From the NCBI GenBank assembly GCA_964346475.1, contig CAYFUM010000003.1:27541-91540 (forward strand): a DNA stretch of 64,000 nucleotides, read 5' to 3'. Both the position numbers and the translations under genes were made by a program. Source of the DNA: DTU036 sp964346475 (GTDB taxonomy: Bacteria; Bacillota; Clostridia; Peptostreptococcales; Acidaminobacteraceae). Below are positions 1 to 8,855 of the stretch, piece after piece (position 1 is the first letter of the stretch; each line of letters starts with the position of its first letter). Below the pieces are notes generated by a model. The model had not been told where the DNA came from, searched no databases, and saw only the letters and a list, made by a program, of their open reading frames with translations.

Positions 1-800
1 GCTACAGCGAGTTTTGTCATAAGTCTTCTTTGAAGAATAGTAAAATACTTCTCATCACAGCTCTCTCTTATTATCTGCTGTGCCTCTAGAAGATTAATAT
101 GATAAAAATTCATTGGTCCCATATAGTAGCTGAGTCTTTTGACCAGGCTTCTTACCTTCTCCAGGGATTCTAGGCTGGTAAAGGGCTGAGCGTGGAAGTG
201 AAGGGGGATAACCTTGACTCCCCTTCTAGCCATTTGATAGGCTGCAACGGGTGAATCTATACCTCCGCTCATGAGCTGGACTGCCTTGCCAGCCGTGGCA
301 AAGGGCAGGCCACCCAGGGCCCTGAGCCTCTCTATATAAATATAGAATTCCTCCCTGACCTCTACCTCCACTAAAATATCTGGATTGTGGACATCCACCC
401 TAAGAGGTGAAAAGTTTTTTAAGACAAAGGAACCTAGGTAGTGGTTTAGCTCCGGTGAGGTCATAGAAAAGCCCTTGTTGCTCCTCCTACTTTCAATTTT
501 GAAGGTCTTTCCCTCCAAATCATATTCACTGAGCATATGGCCTATTTTATCTTTAAGCATAGCAAGGTCCAAAGGGACCCTTTCACAAAGGCAAACCTCC
601 ACCAGGCCAAAGGTATCCTGTAGAAGCAGCGGAACCTGGGGGTCTTCATAGTGGATATAAATCCTCCCTACAAAGTATTCTAGTTTAAATTCATAGCCAC
701 TAAGGCGGGCCCTTATATTTTCTATTAGTCTTTTCTCAAAAAAACTACGATTTTTCCCTTTGAGCCCAATCTCTCCGTATTTTAATAAAAGTAGTTTCAT
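1..800 (-). CDS. thiI: tRNA 4-thiouridine synthase ThiI, 3' end outside window
   Basis: ThiI activates uridine 8 of tRNA with ATP and inserts sulfur taken from a cysteine desulfurase persulfide; it can also feed thiamine thiazole synthesis. The frame is open from an ATG at 800 to the window edge, giving 266 residues of a protein that is usually about 390. The N-terminus shows the family signature YGEIGLKGKNR. A THUMP region follows, then the PP-loop ATP pyrophosphatase motif SGGIDS near residues 178-183. Whether a rhodanese domain follows cannot be seen; Firmicute forms normally lack it. The start overlaps the stop of the upstream cysteine desulfurase by four bases, so the two are translationally coupled and the desulfurase is the likely sulfur donor. 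Confidence 0.95.
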   Translation of the reverse strand, partial: MKLLLLKYGEIGLKGKNRSFFEKRLIENIRARLSGYEFKLEYFVGRIYIHYEDPQVPLLLQDTFGLVEVCLCERVPLDLAMLKDKIGHMLSEYDLEGKTFKIESRRSNKGFSMTSPELNHYLGSFVLKNFSPLRVDVHNPDILVEVEVREEFYIYIERLRALGGLPFATAGKAVQLMSGGIDSPVAAYQMARRGVKVIPLHFHAQPFTSLESLEKVRSLVKRLSYYMGPMNFYHINLLEAQQIIRESCDEKYFTILQRRLMTKLAV

Positions 801-1891
801 AGATATCTTTCCAACTCCTTTAAAGTTTCTTCCAGTATATCCAGCATCCTTTCTGTCTCCTCTAGGCTGGTCTGGGAAGATAGAGAAAATCTTACCATAC
901 CTCTTAAAAGTTCAGGATCCAGATATTTTCCTATTCTGGCCACTCTACCACTGCCTGCATGGCAGGCACTACCTGCCGAGGCGTAAACCCCCCGACTAGA
1001 CAGAGCCGTAAGCAGGACTTCAGAGGGTGGTTTAAAGCTGGCGGCAAGGATATAGGGGCTGGCGGTCTCCGAGGATATTATAAGGCCCCCCAGAGACTTG
1101 AACCTTCTTCTCATGAGCTGGTTAAGCTCCTCAACCTTCTTATAGCTCTCTAGATTTAATCGATCTAAAACCCAGCCCAGGGCTAGGATAGCCAGAGTGT
1201 TTTCAGTACCTGGCCTGAGGTCTCTTTCCTGTCCACCTCCAAAAATTAGGGGGTCAAGTTCCAGTCCTTCCCTCTTAAAGAGAATACCAAGTCCCTTGAG
1301 TCCTCCTAGTTTATGAGAAGAAAAGCTGGCAAAATCCAGTGCTTCTTCAGCCAGATTAATCCTGAACTTACCCAGGGCCTGGACCATATCTCTATGATAG
1401 TATATCCCTCTTTTTCTGAGTTCTCTACCAAGGCCATCCAGAGGATAGTTATCCCCTGTTTCATTCTGGACCTTGATGAGGGAGACAAGAAAGGTATTAT
1501 CCCTTACCCTGTCCAGGACAGCCTCTCTAGTTAGAAGCTCCTTTGGACCTAGACGGCTAACTTCAATTCCCTTTTTTTCAAGATACTTTAAAGCCATCTC
1601 CACAGAATCATGTTCCACGCCAGAGGATATAATATGGCCCCCTCTCCCCCTGGCCAAGCCCTGGAGAATGATATTATTTGCTTCAGTGGCACCTGAAGTA
1701 AAGTAAATTTCCCCAGGCTTAGCACCCATATATCTTGCCAGCTTTTCTCTTACTTCCTCCAGGCTTCTTCTTACTTCTAAACCTTTAAAATGAGAAGAGG
1801 AAGGGTTGTAGGCAGCAAGGCTGGATAAGTCTATTAAACTATTATTTAGCTCCTCCTGAGGAGGGCTGGTAGCAGCGTGATCAAAGTACAT
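797..1891 (-). CDS. Cysteine desulfurase (NifS/IscS family)
   Basis: PLP-dependent class V aminotransferase fold enzyme of 364 residues that converts cysteine to alanine and holds the sulfur as a persulfide. Visible motifs are FDHAATSPP at the N-terminus, the SGATEANN cofactor loop (66-73), SSHK with the PLP lysine at about residue 194, and the mobile-loop cysteine at about 310 in SAGSACHAGS. The usual HTDAVQ motif appears as YHRDMVQ, a mild deviation. Overlap with thiI indicates that the main job is sulfur supply for tRNA thiolation. An AGGAG-type RBS sits just upstream of the ATG at 1891. The promoter must lie in the 80-base gap shared with the divergent asparaginase gene. Confidence 0.93.
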   Translation of the reverse strand: MYFDHAATSPPQEELNNSLIDLSSLAAYNPSSSHFKGLEVRRSLEEVREKLARYMGAKPGEIYFTSGATEANNIILQGLARGRGGHIISSGVEHDSVEMALKYLEKKGIEVSRLGPKELLTREAVLDRVRDNTFLVSLIKVQNETGDNYPLDGLGRELRKRGIYYHRDMVQALGKFRINLAEEALDFASFSSHKLGGLKGLGILFKREGLELDPLIFGGGQERDLRPGTENTLAILALGWVLDRLNLESYKKVEELNQLMRRRFKSLGGLIISSETASPYILAASFKPPSEVLLTALSSRGVYASAGSACHAGSGRVARIGKYLDPELLRGMVRFSLSSQTSLEETERMLDILEETLKELERYL

Positions 1892-1971
1892 AGCGGTCTC
1901 CTTTTTATGCTATTCATGCTATAATATCCTAGTAGAAAAGTAAAGCTAGGAGATTGTAACAAGGAGGCTCA

Positions 1972-2952
1972 ATGAATAAAATTTTAGTTATTTTTACAGG
2001 TGGAACCATAAGCATGACCATAGATAAAAACCTGGGAGCAGCGGTGCCCAGCCTCAGTAGCCAGGAAATGCTGGGTATGATAAAAGACCTCGATGAATAT
2101 GGTGATATTGAGGTAATAAATTACGGTGAACTTCCTGGTCCCCACATAGGCCCAGAAAGAATGCTCGATCTCTCCAGGATAATTAAAAAAAATGTCCTCA
2201 GAGAGGATATTCAGGGGGTTATACTTACCCATGGAACTGATACTCTGGAAGAGACAGCTTATTTTTTAGACTTAACAGTTAATACAGAAAAGCCAGTGGT
2301 GGTGGTGGGAGCAATGAGAAATGCCTCGGAACTTGGCTACGATGGTCCTAGCAACCTGGCAGCTGCTATAGTTACAGTCAAGAGTCCTGAAAGCGCCAAG
2401 CAGGGAGTCTTGGTGGTTTTGAATAATGAAGTCAACGCAGCCAGTGAAGTGACTAAAACTAATACTATGAGCCTAGATACCTTCAAGTCTACAGAATTTG
2501 GCCCCCTGGGTATAGTTGATAACAACGAGGTCCTCTTCTTTAGAAAGAAAATCCACCATGACCAGATTCTGGTGGACTCCTATGAGCCAAATGTCCATTT
2601 GTTAAAGAGCTATGCTGGCATGGACAGGAGTCTAGTTGACTTTCTTGTAGAAAAGGGAGCCAGAGGCATTGTAATTGAGGCTATGGGCAGGGGCAATCTC
2701 CCCCCTCTTGTTGTAGAAGCCATAGCCGATGCAGTCAAAAAAAATGTCATTGTAGTAATTGTCTCCAGGTGCCCCTCGGGAAGGGTGCTAGGGACCTATG
2801 GCTATGAAGGTGGAGGGAAAAACATCAAGGATCTGGGGACATTTTTTGGAATCAACCTCAATGGCCAAAAGACCAGGATTAAACTCATGCTGGCCCTGGC
2901 TAAGACTTCTAACTATGATGAGTTAAAAAAAATCATGGAAAGTGATGGATAG
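1972..2952 (+). CDS. ansA: L-asparaginase
   Basis: Hydrolyses L-asparagine to aspartate and ammonia. The 326-residue length is normal for bacterial asparaginases. Both catalytic threonine motifs are present: TGGTIS at 9-14, and HGTDTLEET at about 87-95, which carries the T-D pair. No signal peptide is visible (MNKILVIFTGG is the first beta strand), so the enzyme is probably cytoplasmic. The RBS AAGGAGG precedes the ATG. A TATAAT box lies at 1920-1925, but no good -35 hexamer was found. The stop is two bases before the next gene, so the two are likely co-transcribed. Release of aspartate would fit an amino-acid-fermenting lifestyle. Confidence 0.93.
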   Translation: MNKILVIFTGGTISMTIDKNLGAAVPSLSSQEMLGMIKDLDEYGDIEVINYGELPGPHIGPERMLDLSRIIKKNVLREDIQGVILTHGTDTLEETAYFLDLTVNTEKPVVVVGAMRNASELGYDGPSNLAAAIVTVKSPESAKQGVLVVLNNEVNAASEVTKTNTMSLDTFKSTEFGPLGIVDNNEVLFFRKKIHHDQILVDSYEPNVHLLKSYAGMDRSLVDFLVEKGARGIVIEAMGRGNLPPLVVEAIADAVKKNVIVVIVSRCPSGRVLGTYGYEGGGKNIKDLGTFFGINLNGQKTRIKLMLALAKTSNYDELKKIMESDG

Positions 2953-2954
2953 CT

Positions 2955-3773
2955 ATGTATCTCCTCAAGGAGTATGTTGAACTCGATTATGATCTTCCTA
3001 GGGGTTTTATATTTGATATAGAAACTACTGGGCTCAGCCCTAAATATAATAGCCTAGCTATGGTGGGCTACCTCTACCAGGAGGATAATAGGTGGATCCT
3101 TCACCAAGAGCTGGCCCAGGATGAGGAAGATGAGAAAAAGCTCTTGTTAAATTTTATTAGACTTTCTAATAATTTTCTCTATACAGTCCATTATAATGGT
3201 TCAGCCTTTGATCTTCCCTTTGTAAATACAAGGCTTGATAAACTGGCCCTAGGCAGGGGATTTGATAAAAGACGGGGCTTTGATCTCTATCTACATCTGA
3301 GAAAAAAAGGTTGTAGAGGGAGTTTAAAGCTCCTAGACCAGGAAAAAACAGCTGGCTATGAAAGAAGGGATAGGCTGAGCGGTAAAGACTGGGTGGGCCT
3401 ATTTAAAAATTATAAACAAAATTCTAACACCAGAGATGCCAAGCTTCTTCTTTTACACAATCGGGATGACCTCCTAGGTAGCCTGGCTATTCTAAAAAAG
3501 GAAGAGGATTTTCGTAAAAACCTTGAAAGTAGGCTATTTAAAAATCAACTTATATTAGAAGCCTTTCCTGGAAATAATGGCCTTCGAGTGGAACTATACG
3601 ACGGTGAGGTCTTTTATAAGGATATGGAGGCCCTATCTATTGATAATCTATTATTTAGCCCCGCTTATAGAGACCACCTTGCCCCTGAGGAGAAAAGAGA
3701 CCTCCTTCTCGCCTATGAGAATAAGTGCTTTTATGAAAATATAAAAATGGAGCTTGAAAGAAAAATAAAATAA
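2955..3773 (+). CDS. YprB-like ribonuclease H-fold protein
   Basis: A 272-residue protein with a DnaQ/RNase H-like exonuclease fold of the YprB type. The metal-binding DIETTG motif is at 21-26 (D21, E23). A YNGSAFDLPF motif at about residues 80-90 matches exonuclease motif II, and the HNRDDLLGSLAIL stretch fits the third acidic motif. Its substrate is unknown; family members are annotated as ribonuclease H-like. It is probably co-transcribed with the asparaginase (two-base gap), but this gives little functional clue. No terminator with a T-run was found on this strand downstream; the hairpin at 3791-3833 has its T-run on the other strand. Confidence 0.8.
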   Translation: MYLLKEYVELDYDLPRGFIFDIETTGLSPKYNSLAMVGYLYQEDNRWILHQELAQDEEDEKKLLLNFIRLSNNFLYTVHYNGSAFDLPFVNTRLDKLALGRGFDKRRGFDLYLHLRKKGCRGSLKLLDQEKTAGYERRDRLSGKDWVGLFKNYKQNSNTRDAKLLLLHNRDDLLGSLAILKKEEDFRKNLESRLFKNQLILEAFPGNNGLRVELYDGEVFYKDMEALSIDNLLFSPAYRDHLAPEEKRDLLLAYENKCFYENIKMELERKIK

Positions 3774-3782
3774 AGCTCATAT

Positions 3783-3868
3783 AAAAAAAGGGAGTACCGT
3801 AAACCCCCTTACCCTAAAGGTCCACGGTACTCCACAAATGTAGGTGTTAGTTAAATAAGTTTTATTCT
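3783..3868 (-). ncRNA. Candidate small RNA with own promoter and terminator
   Basis: Leftward transcription unit with no open reading frame. A promoter-like TTGCAA-17-TATATT lies at 3875-3903. A factor-independent terminator follows, with perfect arms GGAGTACCGT and ACGGTACTCC (3824-3833 and 3791-3800 on the plus strand), a G-rich loop of 23 bases, and then seven T residues read leftward. Predicted RNA is about 85 nt. No RBS or start codon is visible. It lies in the 346-base gap between the nuclease gene and proA, and neither neighbour is leftward, so the terminator serves no annotated gene. The rest of the gap is AT-rich, without other structure except the proA leader hairpin. Confidence 0.5.
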
Positions 3869-3874
3869 AGCTTG

Positions 3875-3903
3875 AATATATCATATAATTTGCCCACTTG
3901 CAA
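3875..3903 (-). promoter_or_regulatory. Promoter of the candidate small RNA
   Basis: Read leftward: -35 TTGCAA (3898-3903), 17-base spacer, -10 TATATT (3875-3880). The same -35 hexamer and spacing occur at the tRNA-Lys/tRNA-Cys promoter (24610-24638). Confidence 0.5.
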
Positions 3904-4077
3904 GTTTATTTCCTGGTAAATTGTATTATGTTGCTTATTTAGAAATTAATTTATATCTACTTTAAATAATATGTATATAAAATCTAACAAAGATGTATAT
4001 TTTGCGAAAAATTCTTCCTATAATTCCTGGGAGCTTAGAGAGTTAATCCTAGAGAATATAAAAAGTTATTAATATTG

Positions 4078-4107
4078 TACTATAGGGGTATATAAGCCCT
4101 ATTAGTA
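4078..4107 (+). promoter_or_regulatory. Leader hairpin abutting proA ribosome binding site
   Basis: Arms TACTATAGGG (4078-4087) and CCCTATTAGTA (4097-4107) pair along ten base pairs with one bulged T. The RBS AGGGAGG starts directly after the 3' arm. No T-run follows, so this is not a terminator. A role in translation initiation or mRNA stability is inferred only from position. Confidence 0.4.
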
Positions 4108-4119
4108 AGGGAGGTAGTT

Positions 4120-5355
4120 ATGATTGTTGAAAAAGGAAGACTGCTTAAAGCAGCTGCAGCAAAGTTAGCCAGCGCTTCAACCAGGGAAAAGAACCTTGCC
4201 CTTAAAAAGGTTTATGAGGCTATTGATAAAAACAGAGAACTTATCCTCTCTGCAAACCAGGAAGATATTAGAAGAGGCGAAAGGGAGAATATGTCCGCTG
4301 CCCTCTTGGATAGACTGGCCCTGGATGATAAGAGACTTGATGGTATTCTAGAGGGAATAGAGAATATAGTTAGGCTACCTGATCCTATATGGCAATCTAA
4401 TAGGGTTTGGACCATGGAAAACGATCTTACCATCACCAAAATGTCCGTCCCCCTGGGGGTTATAGGAATAATCTATGAATCCAGGCCCAATGTCACCGTG
4501 GACGCCTTTGCTCTAGCCCTAAAGTCAGGCAATGCAATTCTTTTAAGAGGCAGCTCCTCGGCTTTAAATTCCAATCTTGCCCTAGTTAAGGCAATCAAAC
4601 AGGGCCTTGAGGATTCACCCATTTCTCCTGATGTAGTCCAGTTTATAGATAGCCCAGATAGACAACTAGTAGAAGATATGCTCAGGGCCAATGATATTTT
4701 AAACCTCATAATTCCTAGGGGAGGTGCTGGTCTAATTAGATTTGTTATTGACAACGCCAGCGTCCCTACCCTACAGACAGGAGAAGGTAATTGCCATACC
4801 TTTGTGGATGAAAGTGCTAAACTTGATGACGCCCTTAGAATTTTAATTAATGCCAAGACCCAAAGGCTTGGAGTTTGCAACGCCTGTGAAACTCTGCTGG
4901 TGCATGAGAAAATTGCACCAGTCTTCCTCCCCCGGGTTGAGGAAGCTCTCAAGGGTAAAATTGAGTTAAGGGGGTGTGAAAAAACCAGAGAGATTATCAG
5001 TGCAAAGCCTGCCAAGGAAGAGGACTGGGCCAGTGAGTATCTGGATGCTATACTAGCTGTTAAGATTGTCGAGGATGTAGATGAAGCCATAGACCATATA
5101 AATGAATACGGAACCATGCACTCCGAGGCTATAATCACTGAGAATCTTAAGAGTGCCAATAGATTCCAAAGACAGGTCGATGCATCTACAGTCTATGTTA
5201 ATGCTTCCACAAGATTTACCGACGGCGGGGAATTTGGATTGGGAGCCGAAATGGGAATAAGCACACAAAAAATACATGCCAGAGGTCCTGTGGGTCTAGA
5301 ACAACTCACAACCTATAAGTATTTAGTTATGGGCCAGGGACAGAGTAGAGAGTAA
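4120..5355 (+). CDS. proA: Glutamate-5-semialdehyde dehydrogenase (gamma-glutamyl phosphate reductase)
   Basis: Second step of proline synthesis: NADPH-dependent reduction of gamma-glutamyl phosphate to glutamate semialdehyde, in the cytoplasm. The 411 residues match the family. Visible are the cofactor-binding stretch around SRPNVTVDAFALALKSGNA (121-139), the PRGGAGLI motif (199-206) and the catalytic cysteine C253 in the VCNACETLL motif. The C-terminal family signature FGLGAEMGIST is intact. A strong RBS (AGGGAGG) precedes the ATG. proB follows after three bases. The order proA-proB is reversed relative to E. coli. Confidence 0.96.
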   Translation: MIVEKGRLLKAAAAKLASASTREKNLALKKVYEAIDKNRELILSANQEDIRRGERENMSAALLDRLALDDKRLDGILEGIENIVRLPDPIWQSNRVWTMENDLTITKMSVPLGVIGIIYESRPNVTVDAFALALKSGNAILLRGSSSALNSNLALVKAIKQGLEDSPISPDVVQFIDSPDRQLVEDMLRANDILNLIIPRGGAGLIRFVIDNASVPTLQTGEGNCHTFVDESAKLDDALRILINAKTQRLGVCNACETLLVHEKIAPVFLPRVEEALKGKIELRGCEKTREIISAKPAKEEDWASEYLDAILAVKIVEDVDEAIDHINEYGTMHSEAIITENLKSANRFQRQVDASTVYVNASTRFTDGGEFGLGAEMGISTQKIHARGPVGLEQLTTYKYLVMGQGQSRE

Positions 5356-5358
5356 AAA

Positions 5359-6159
5359 GTGAAAAATATTATTAAAAACAGTAATAAAATAGCCATAAAA
5401 GTTGGTTCAAGCACCTTAACCAGTAAGGACGGCACTATTGATAGACAGTTTATCACTAATTTAGCCCATCAGATTAAAGAACTGATGGACCAGGGAAAGA
5501 GAGTTATCTTGGTATCTTCAGGTGCCCGTATAGCTGGAGTTAGTACCCTGGGCAAATGGTCAAGAAAAGAAGATTTGCACTATAAACAAGCCCTCTGTGC
5601 TATTGGACAAGTGGAACTCATGGATTCCTACCGGAAAATTTTCAACCAAGAGGGCATCCATGTGGGTCAAATTCTTCTTACTAGGGAGGATCTTGAAAAT
5701 AAAAACAGAACACTGAATATAAGAAATACTCTTTTCACCCTGCTGGATGAAGGTGTTCTACCTATAATTAATGAAAATGATACTGTTTGCACTGATGAAA
5801 TAAAAATTGGTGATAATGATGTTCTGGCTGCTAAAACCACCGCCCTATGGGGAGGCGATCTGCTAATTATCCTCTCGGATATTGCAGGAATCTATGATAA
5901 GAATCCTGCCACCAACAGCGACGCCAAATTAATTGAGCTGGTTAAGGACACTGATGACCTGCTGGCCACTATAGACATTAGTGAGAAAAGCTCCTTTGGG
6001 ACAGGCGGGATTGCTACAAAAATTAAGGCAGCAAAAATAGTCAACGCCTATGGTATATCCCTTATAGTTGCAAAAGGCAAGGAAGAAGATATCATAAGAA
6101 AACTAAGTGAGGGTAATACTAAAGCAACCCTATTTCTTTCCAGTGTAAAGGATAACTAG
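5359..6159 (+). CDS. proB: Glutamate 5-kinase, short form without PUA domain
   Basis: First committed step of proline synthesis: phosphorylates glutamate with ATP. Amino-acid kinase fold with KVGSSTLT (14-21), VSSGARIAGV, NENDTV and the GTGGIATKIKAA region near the C-terminus. At 266 residues it holds only the kinase domain and lacks the C-terminal PUA domain of the roughly 367-residue enterobacterial enzyme; short forms are known in Firmicutes and other groups. The start is a GTG three bases after the proA stop, and a terminator follows at 6179-6208. Proline feedback is expected for the family but cannot be judged from sequence. Confidence 0.95.
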   Translation: MKNIIKNSNKIAIKVGSSTLTSKDGTIDRQFITNLAHQIKELMDQGKRVILVSSGARIAGVSTLGKWSRKEDLHYKQALCAIGQVELMDSYRKIFNQEGIHVGQILLTREDLENKNRTLNIRNTLFTLLDEGVLPIINENDTVCTDEIKIGDNDVLAAKTTALWGGDLLIILSDIAGIYDKNPATNSDAKLIELVKDTDDLLATIDISEKSSFGTGGIATKIKAAKIVNAYGISLIVAKGKEEDIIRKLSEGNTKATLFLSSVKDN

Positions 6160-6178
6160 ATAGGGTTAAACAAAAATT

Positions 6179-6208
6179 ATAGGAGCTGATCATCCAGCTC
6201 CTATTTTT
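6179..6208 (+). terminator. Terminator of proAB, probably bidirectional
   Basis: AGGAGCTG (6181-6188) pairs with CAGCTCCT (6195-6202), flanked by A-rich and T-rich runs on either side. It also faces the leftward OYE pseudogene. Confidence 0.85.
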
Positions 6209-6263
6209 AATGGATAAAAGTCTTTTCAGTGCCTTTACAATTTAGTTTTGTAAGACAATCTAG

Positions 6264-8082
6264 CTATATGGTTAGACCTGCACAGTAGCCTGAGCGCATA
6301 GCTTCAAGGACTGTTGCGGACTTTCTGCAATCCCCTACTACAATAACTTCCTCGGCAAGATTCATCCAGGGGTCATATTTCTCTGCTGTCCCCTTCATGC
6401 CCGTGGCTATTAGAACACTATCAGCTTCAAGTAGTTTTTCTTCACCACTGGCTAGAAGGACCCTAACTCCCTTATCTTCTATAGCTAGTACCTTGGTAGA
6501 TACATAGGATTTTAAGGATTCTTCAAGCTTGGGCAAGAGATGCAGCCAATGGATATAGGGCGCCTCCTTGGCAAGGCCATCAAGCATTTCTACTATAGTC
6601 ACATCATGGCCCCTATAGGCAAGGCCTAGGCCTTCCTCGCAACCGGCAAGGCCCCTCCTATTACAAGGACCTTTTTGCCCAGATTCAGAGGTTTTCTTAT
6701 AGTATCTGTCACAGTATAGACGTGGTCTAGTTCGGTCCCTGCAATGGGTGGAATCATGGGCTCGGCGCCACAAGCTATAATGAGTACATCAGGTTTTATA
6801 TCCTCAATGACTTCTTTTGTAACTGGGGTATTTAATCTGAGCTCTAAATTTTCACATCGCTGGGCACTAACGACCAAAGACTTAGCAAAATTCACCAGGT
6901 CTTCTTTAAAGTTAACATGCTTGGCGTAATCTAGATTGGCGTTAAAGTGATCTTCCTTCTCACAGAGAATCACCCTATGACCCCTGGAGGCTGCAGTGAG
7001 AGCAGCTTTTAAACCAGCTGGACCACCACCAGCAATCAAAACCTTTTTGACTCTCTCGATCCCCTCTTCCCTGCGGGTATTCTCGTACTCCCTACCAAAT
7101 CTAGGATTGGCAGTACAGCGTAGGACACCTGAGGAAAAGGGAACGTGGGGGATAAAACCTGCAGAAATGCATACCGGGCAGCGGGTACAGGTTCTGATTT
7201 CATCGCTCCTCCCAGCTTTAGCTTTTTTGGGCCAATCGGGATCTGCTATAAACTGCCTTCCTACAACAGCGATATCAGCTTTTTTATCCCTGATAAACTC
7301 CTCCATTTGCTGGGGATCAGATAGTCCACCCACTACTGAAACTAGAGATTTTTTTACTACGGCTTTTATTTTTGCTGCATTATCAATATTTACCCCTCTT
7401 GGATAGAATACCGAAGGAAACATCCTAACTGAGGATTTAGTATCATGGAAGGTGGCTGCAGAAACATGGATTATATCCACCTTACCATCGAGAAGTTTAG
7501 CAAACTCAACCACTTCCTCTATTTCCATACCGCCAGCCGTCTCTTCAACACTACTTAGTCGAAACTCTATTATAAGTTTAGGACAGCGCTTTCTTATCCT
7601 GTCAATAATCATAAGAGGAAACCTTGCCTTGTTTTCCAGGCTGCCACCATACTTGTCTTTACGCTTGTTGTTTAGATCCGACAGGAACTGGCTGATTAGC
7701 CAGCCATGACCGCCATGGATGTTAACAATGTCAACTCCTGCAAACTCCACCATGTAGGCAGCCTGAGCATAGGCGTCAGCTATTTCTTCCATCATGGCCT
7801 CATCCATTTCTATAACTCTGTCTCCATAGAGATTGGCATCCATGGCACTGGGACCAATTACATAGCCGCCGGGAGCTAGAAATTCGCTCTTGGCCCTAGA
7901 TCCTGAGTGCACAAGTTCAATAGATGCGGCCGCTCCCCATTTGTGGACTATATCCACAGTCTGTATTAAAGAAGGAAGTAGCATCTCATCATCTAGATGA
8001 GGCATGGTGGGATGAGCATGATCAGTTAAACTATGAACACCTGCTTCTCCCAGGGTAACAATTCCAGCCCCTCCCCTGGTCT
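6264..8082 (-). pseudogene. OYE-family FMN/FAD oxidoreductase, 5'-deleted and frameshifted
   Basis: Remains of an NADH:flavin oxidoreductase of the 2,4-dienoyl-CoA reductase type. The flavin barrel is readable from RGGAGIVTLGE onward, including GGHGWLISQF. Iron-sulfur cysteines are present in CTRCPVC plus a downstream Cys, and the FAD GGGPAG motif is intact. About 40 N-terminal residues are missing. Upstream of about 8082 the frame is only the antisense of a symporter fragment, so the apparent long N-terminus is spurious. Within the NAD-binding motif one G is missing from a G-run (plus-strand C-run 6652-6655). This ends the frame early; the rest (GCEEGLGLAYRGHD and on) continues in another frame to 6264. 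The frameshift alone could be a sequencing error, but the 5' loss cannot. Confidence 0.88.
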
Positions 8083-8558
8083 GTGCCCTAATTATAGCCG
8101 CCGTTTTGGCAGCAGTCATGTCCACAATTGACGCTGGACTTATAACCATGTCAACTGTGCTTACAAGGGATATATAGCAGGGAACCCTTAAGAAGAACCC
8201 CAGTGAAGAGGAGCTTAAAAAGATAACTCTATTTGTAAATATCGCCTTTATGGGAACATCTACAGCCCTTGCTCTGGCCTCCTCTAGCATACTTGGCCTT
8301 CTAAATTCGGTCTATTCCTTCCTAGCTGCTGCTTGTTTCGTTCCCTTTGTGGGAGGAGTTTTTTGGAAAAAAGGAAATGCCCAGGCCGCAGTTGCCTCTT
8401 CAATAGTTGGAGTTGCCACCGTTCTTATAAGTTGAATTCCAGGTGTCTCTTTTCCACTGGGTAATATTATTCCTGGTCTACTCTTCCCAATCATTCCCTC
8501 GGCACTTGCCTATATTCTTGTAGCTTTAGCCAGTGGAGGAAAGGAAAGATCAGCCTAG
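8083..8558 (+). pseudogene. Sodium:solute symporter family fragment (C-terminal third)
   Basis: Reading from about 8083 gives LIIAAVLAAVMSTIDAG, then VLTRDI, a TAG stop at 8175-8177 where a tyrosine is usual, and QGTLKKNPSEEEL. Membrane segments follow (SSSILGLLNSVYSFL, VPFVGGVFWKKG), then a TGA at 8433-8435 where a tryptophan would fit, and a final stretch to a TAG at 8556. The M-S-T-x-D segment followed by S-x-x-L-T-R-D-I is typical of the sodium:solute symporter family. About 160 of an expected 480-500 residues remain. Two internal stops and the missing 5' two-thirds make it non-functional. It sits head to head with the OYE pseudogene. Confidence 0.85.
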
Positions 8559-8612
8559 TACGATAGCTAAAGGCACGGATTAAGGACGCAATGTAAAGCT
8601 AATCTATAAATA

Positions 8613-8659
8613 AACAATCCTTGGATTTTCTTAAAGCATTTCTGAGGATTGTTTTTTTA
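8613..8659 (+). terminator. Terminator downstream of symporter remnant
   Basis: AACAATCCT and AGGATTGTT arms separated by about 23 bases, then a T-run. It probably served the intact transporter gene. The rest of the gap 8559-8855 holds only this and the next terminator. Confidence 0.75.
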
Positions 8660-8744
8660 TTAGTCTCTTCTCTGCCATCTTTTATCATTTTCATCTACTT
8701 CTTAATATAGAGGTAGTAAAGACTCCTAGGCCAGCCTTTATAAG

Positions 8745-8791
8745 AAAAAACACCCATAAATGCTGAAGTATCAGGCTTTATGGGTGTTTTA
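8745..8791 (-). terminator. Terminator of the OYE/aconitase-X operon
   Basis: AAAACACCCATAAA pairs with TTTATGGGTGTTTT around a 16-base loop. T-runs occur on both sides, so it can stop leftward transcription from 8856 and also rightward read-through. Confidence 0.85.
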
Positions 8792-8855
8792 GAGGATTAC
8801 AGGGAAACCTACTTACAATAACTGCTTAACCTAGCAAAATCATCTAACAAAATTA

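Noticed and set aside
3791..3833. Hairpin as terminator of the YprB-like gene
   Set aside because: On the plus strand it is followed by CACAAATG without a T-run; the T-run is on the other strand.
8083..8290. N-terminus of the OYE pseudogene reading as a novel fusion protein
   Set aside because: This part is the antisense of the symporter sequence and has no OYE similarity.
8433..8435. In-frame TGA in the symporter fragment as another Sec codon
   Set aside because: The fragment also has a TAG, lacks two-thirds of the gene and sits where a tryptophan is usual, so it is decay.
8250..8435. A 61-residue plus-strand ORF as a small membrane protein gene
   Set aside because: It is an internal slice of the symporter remnant between two stops, with no RBS.
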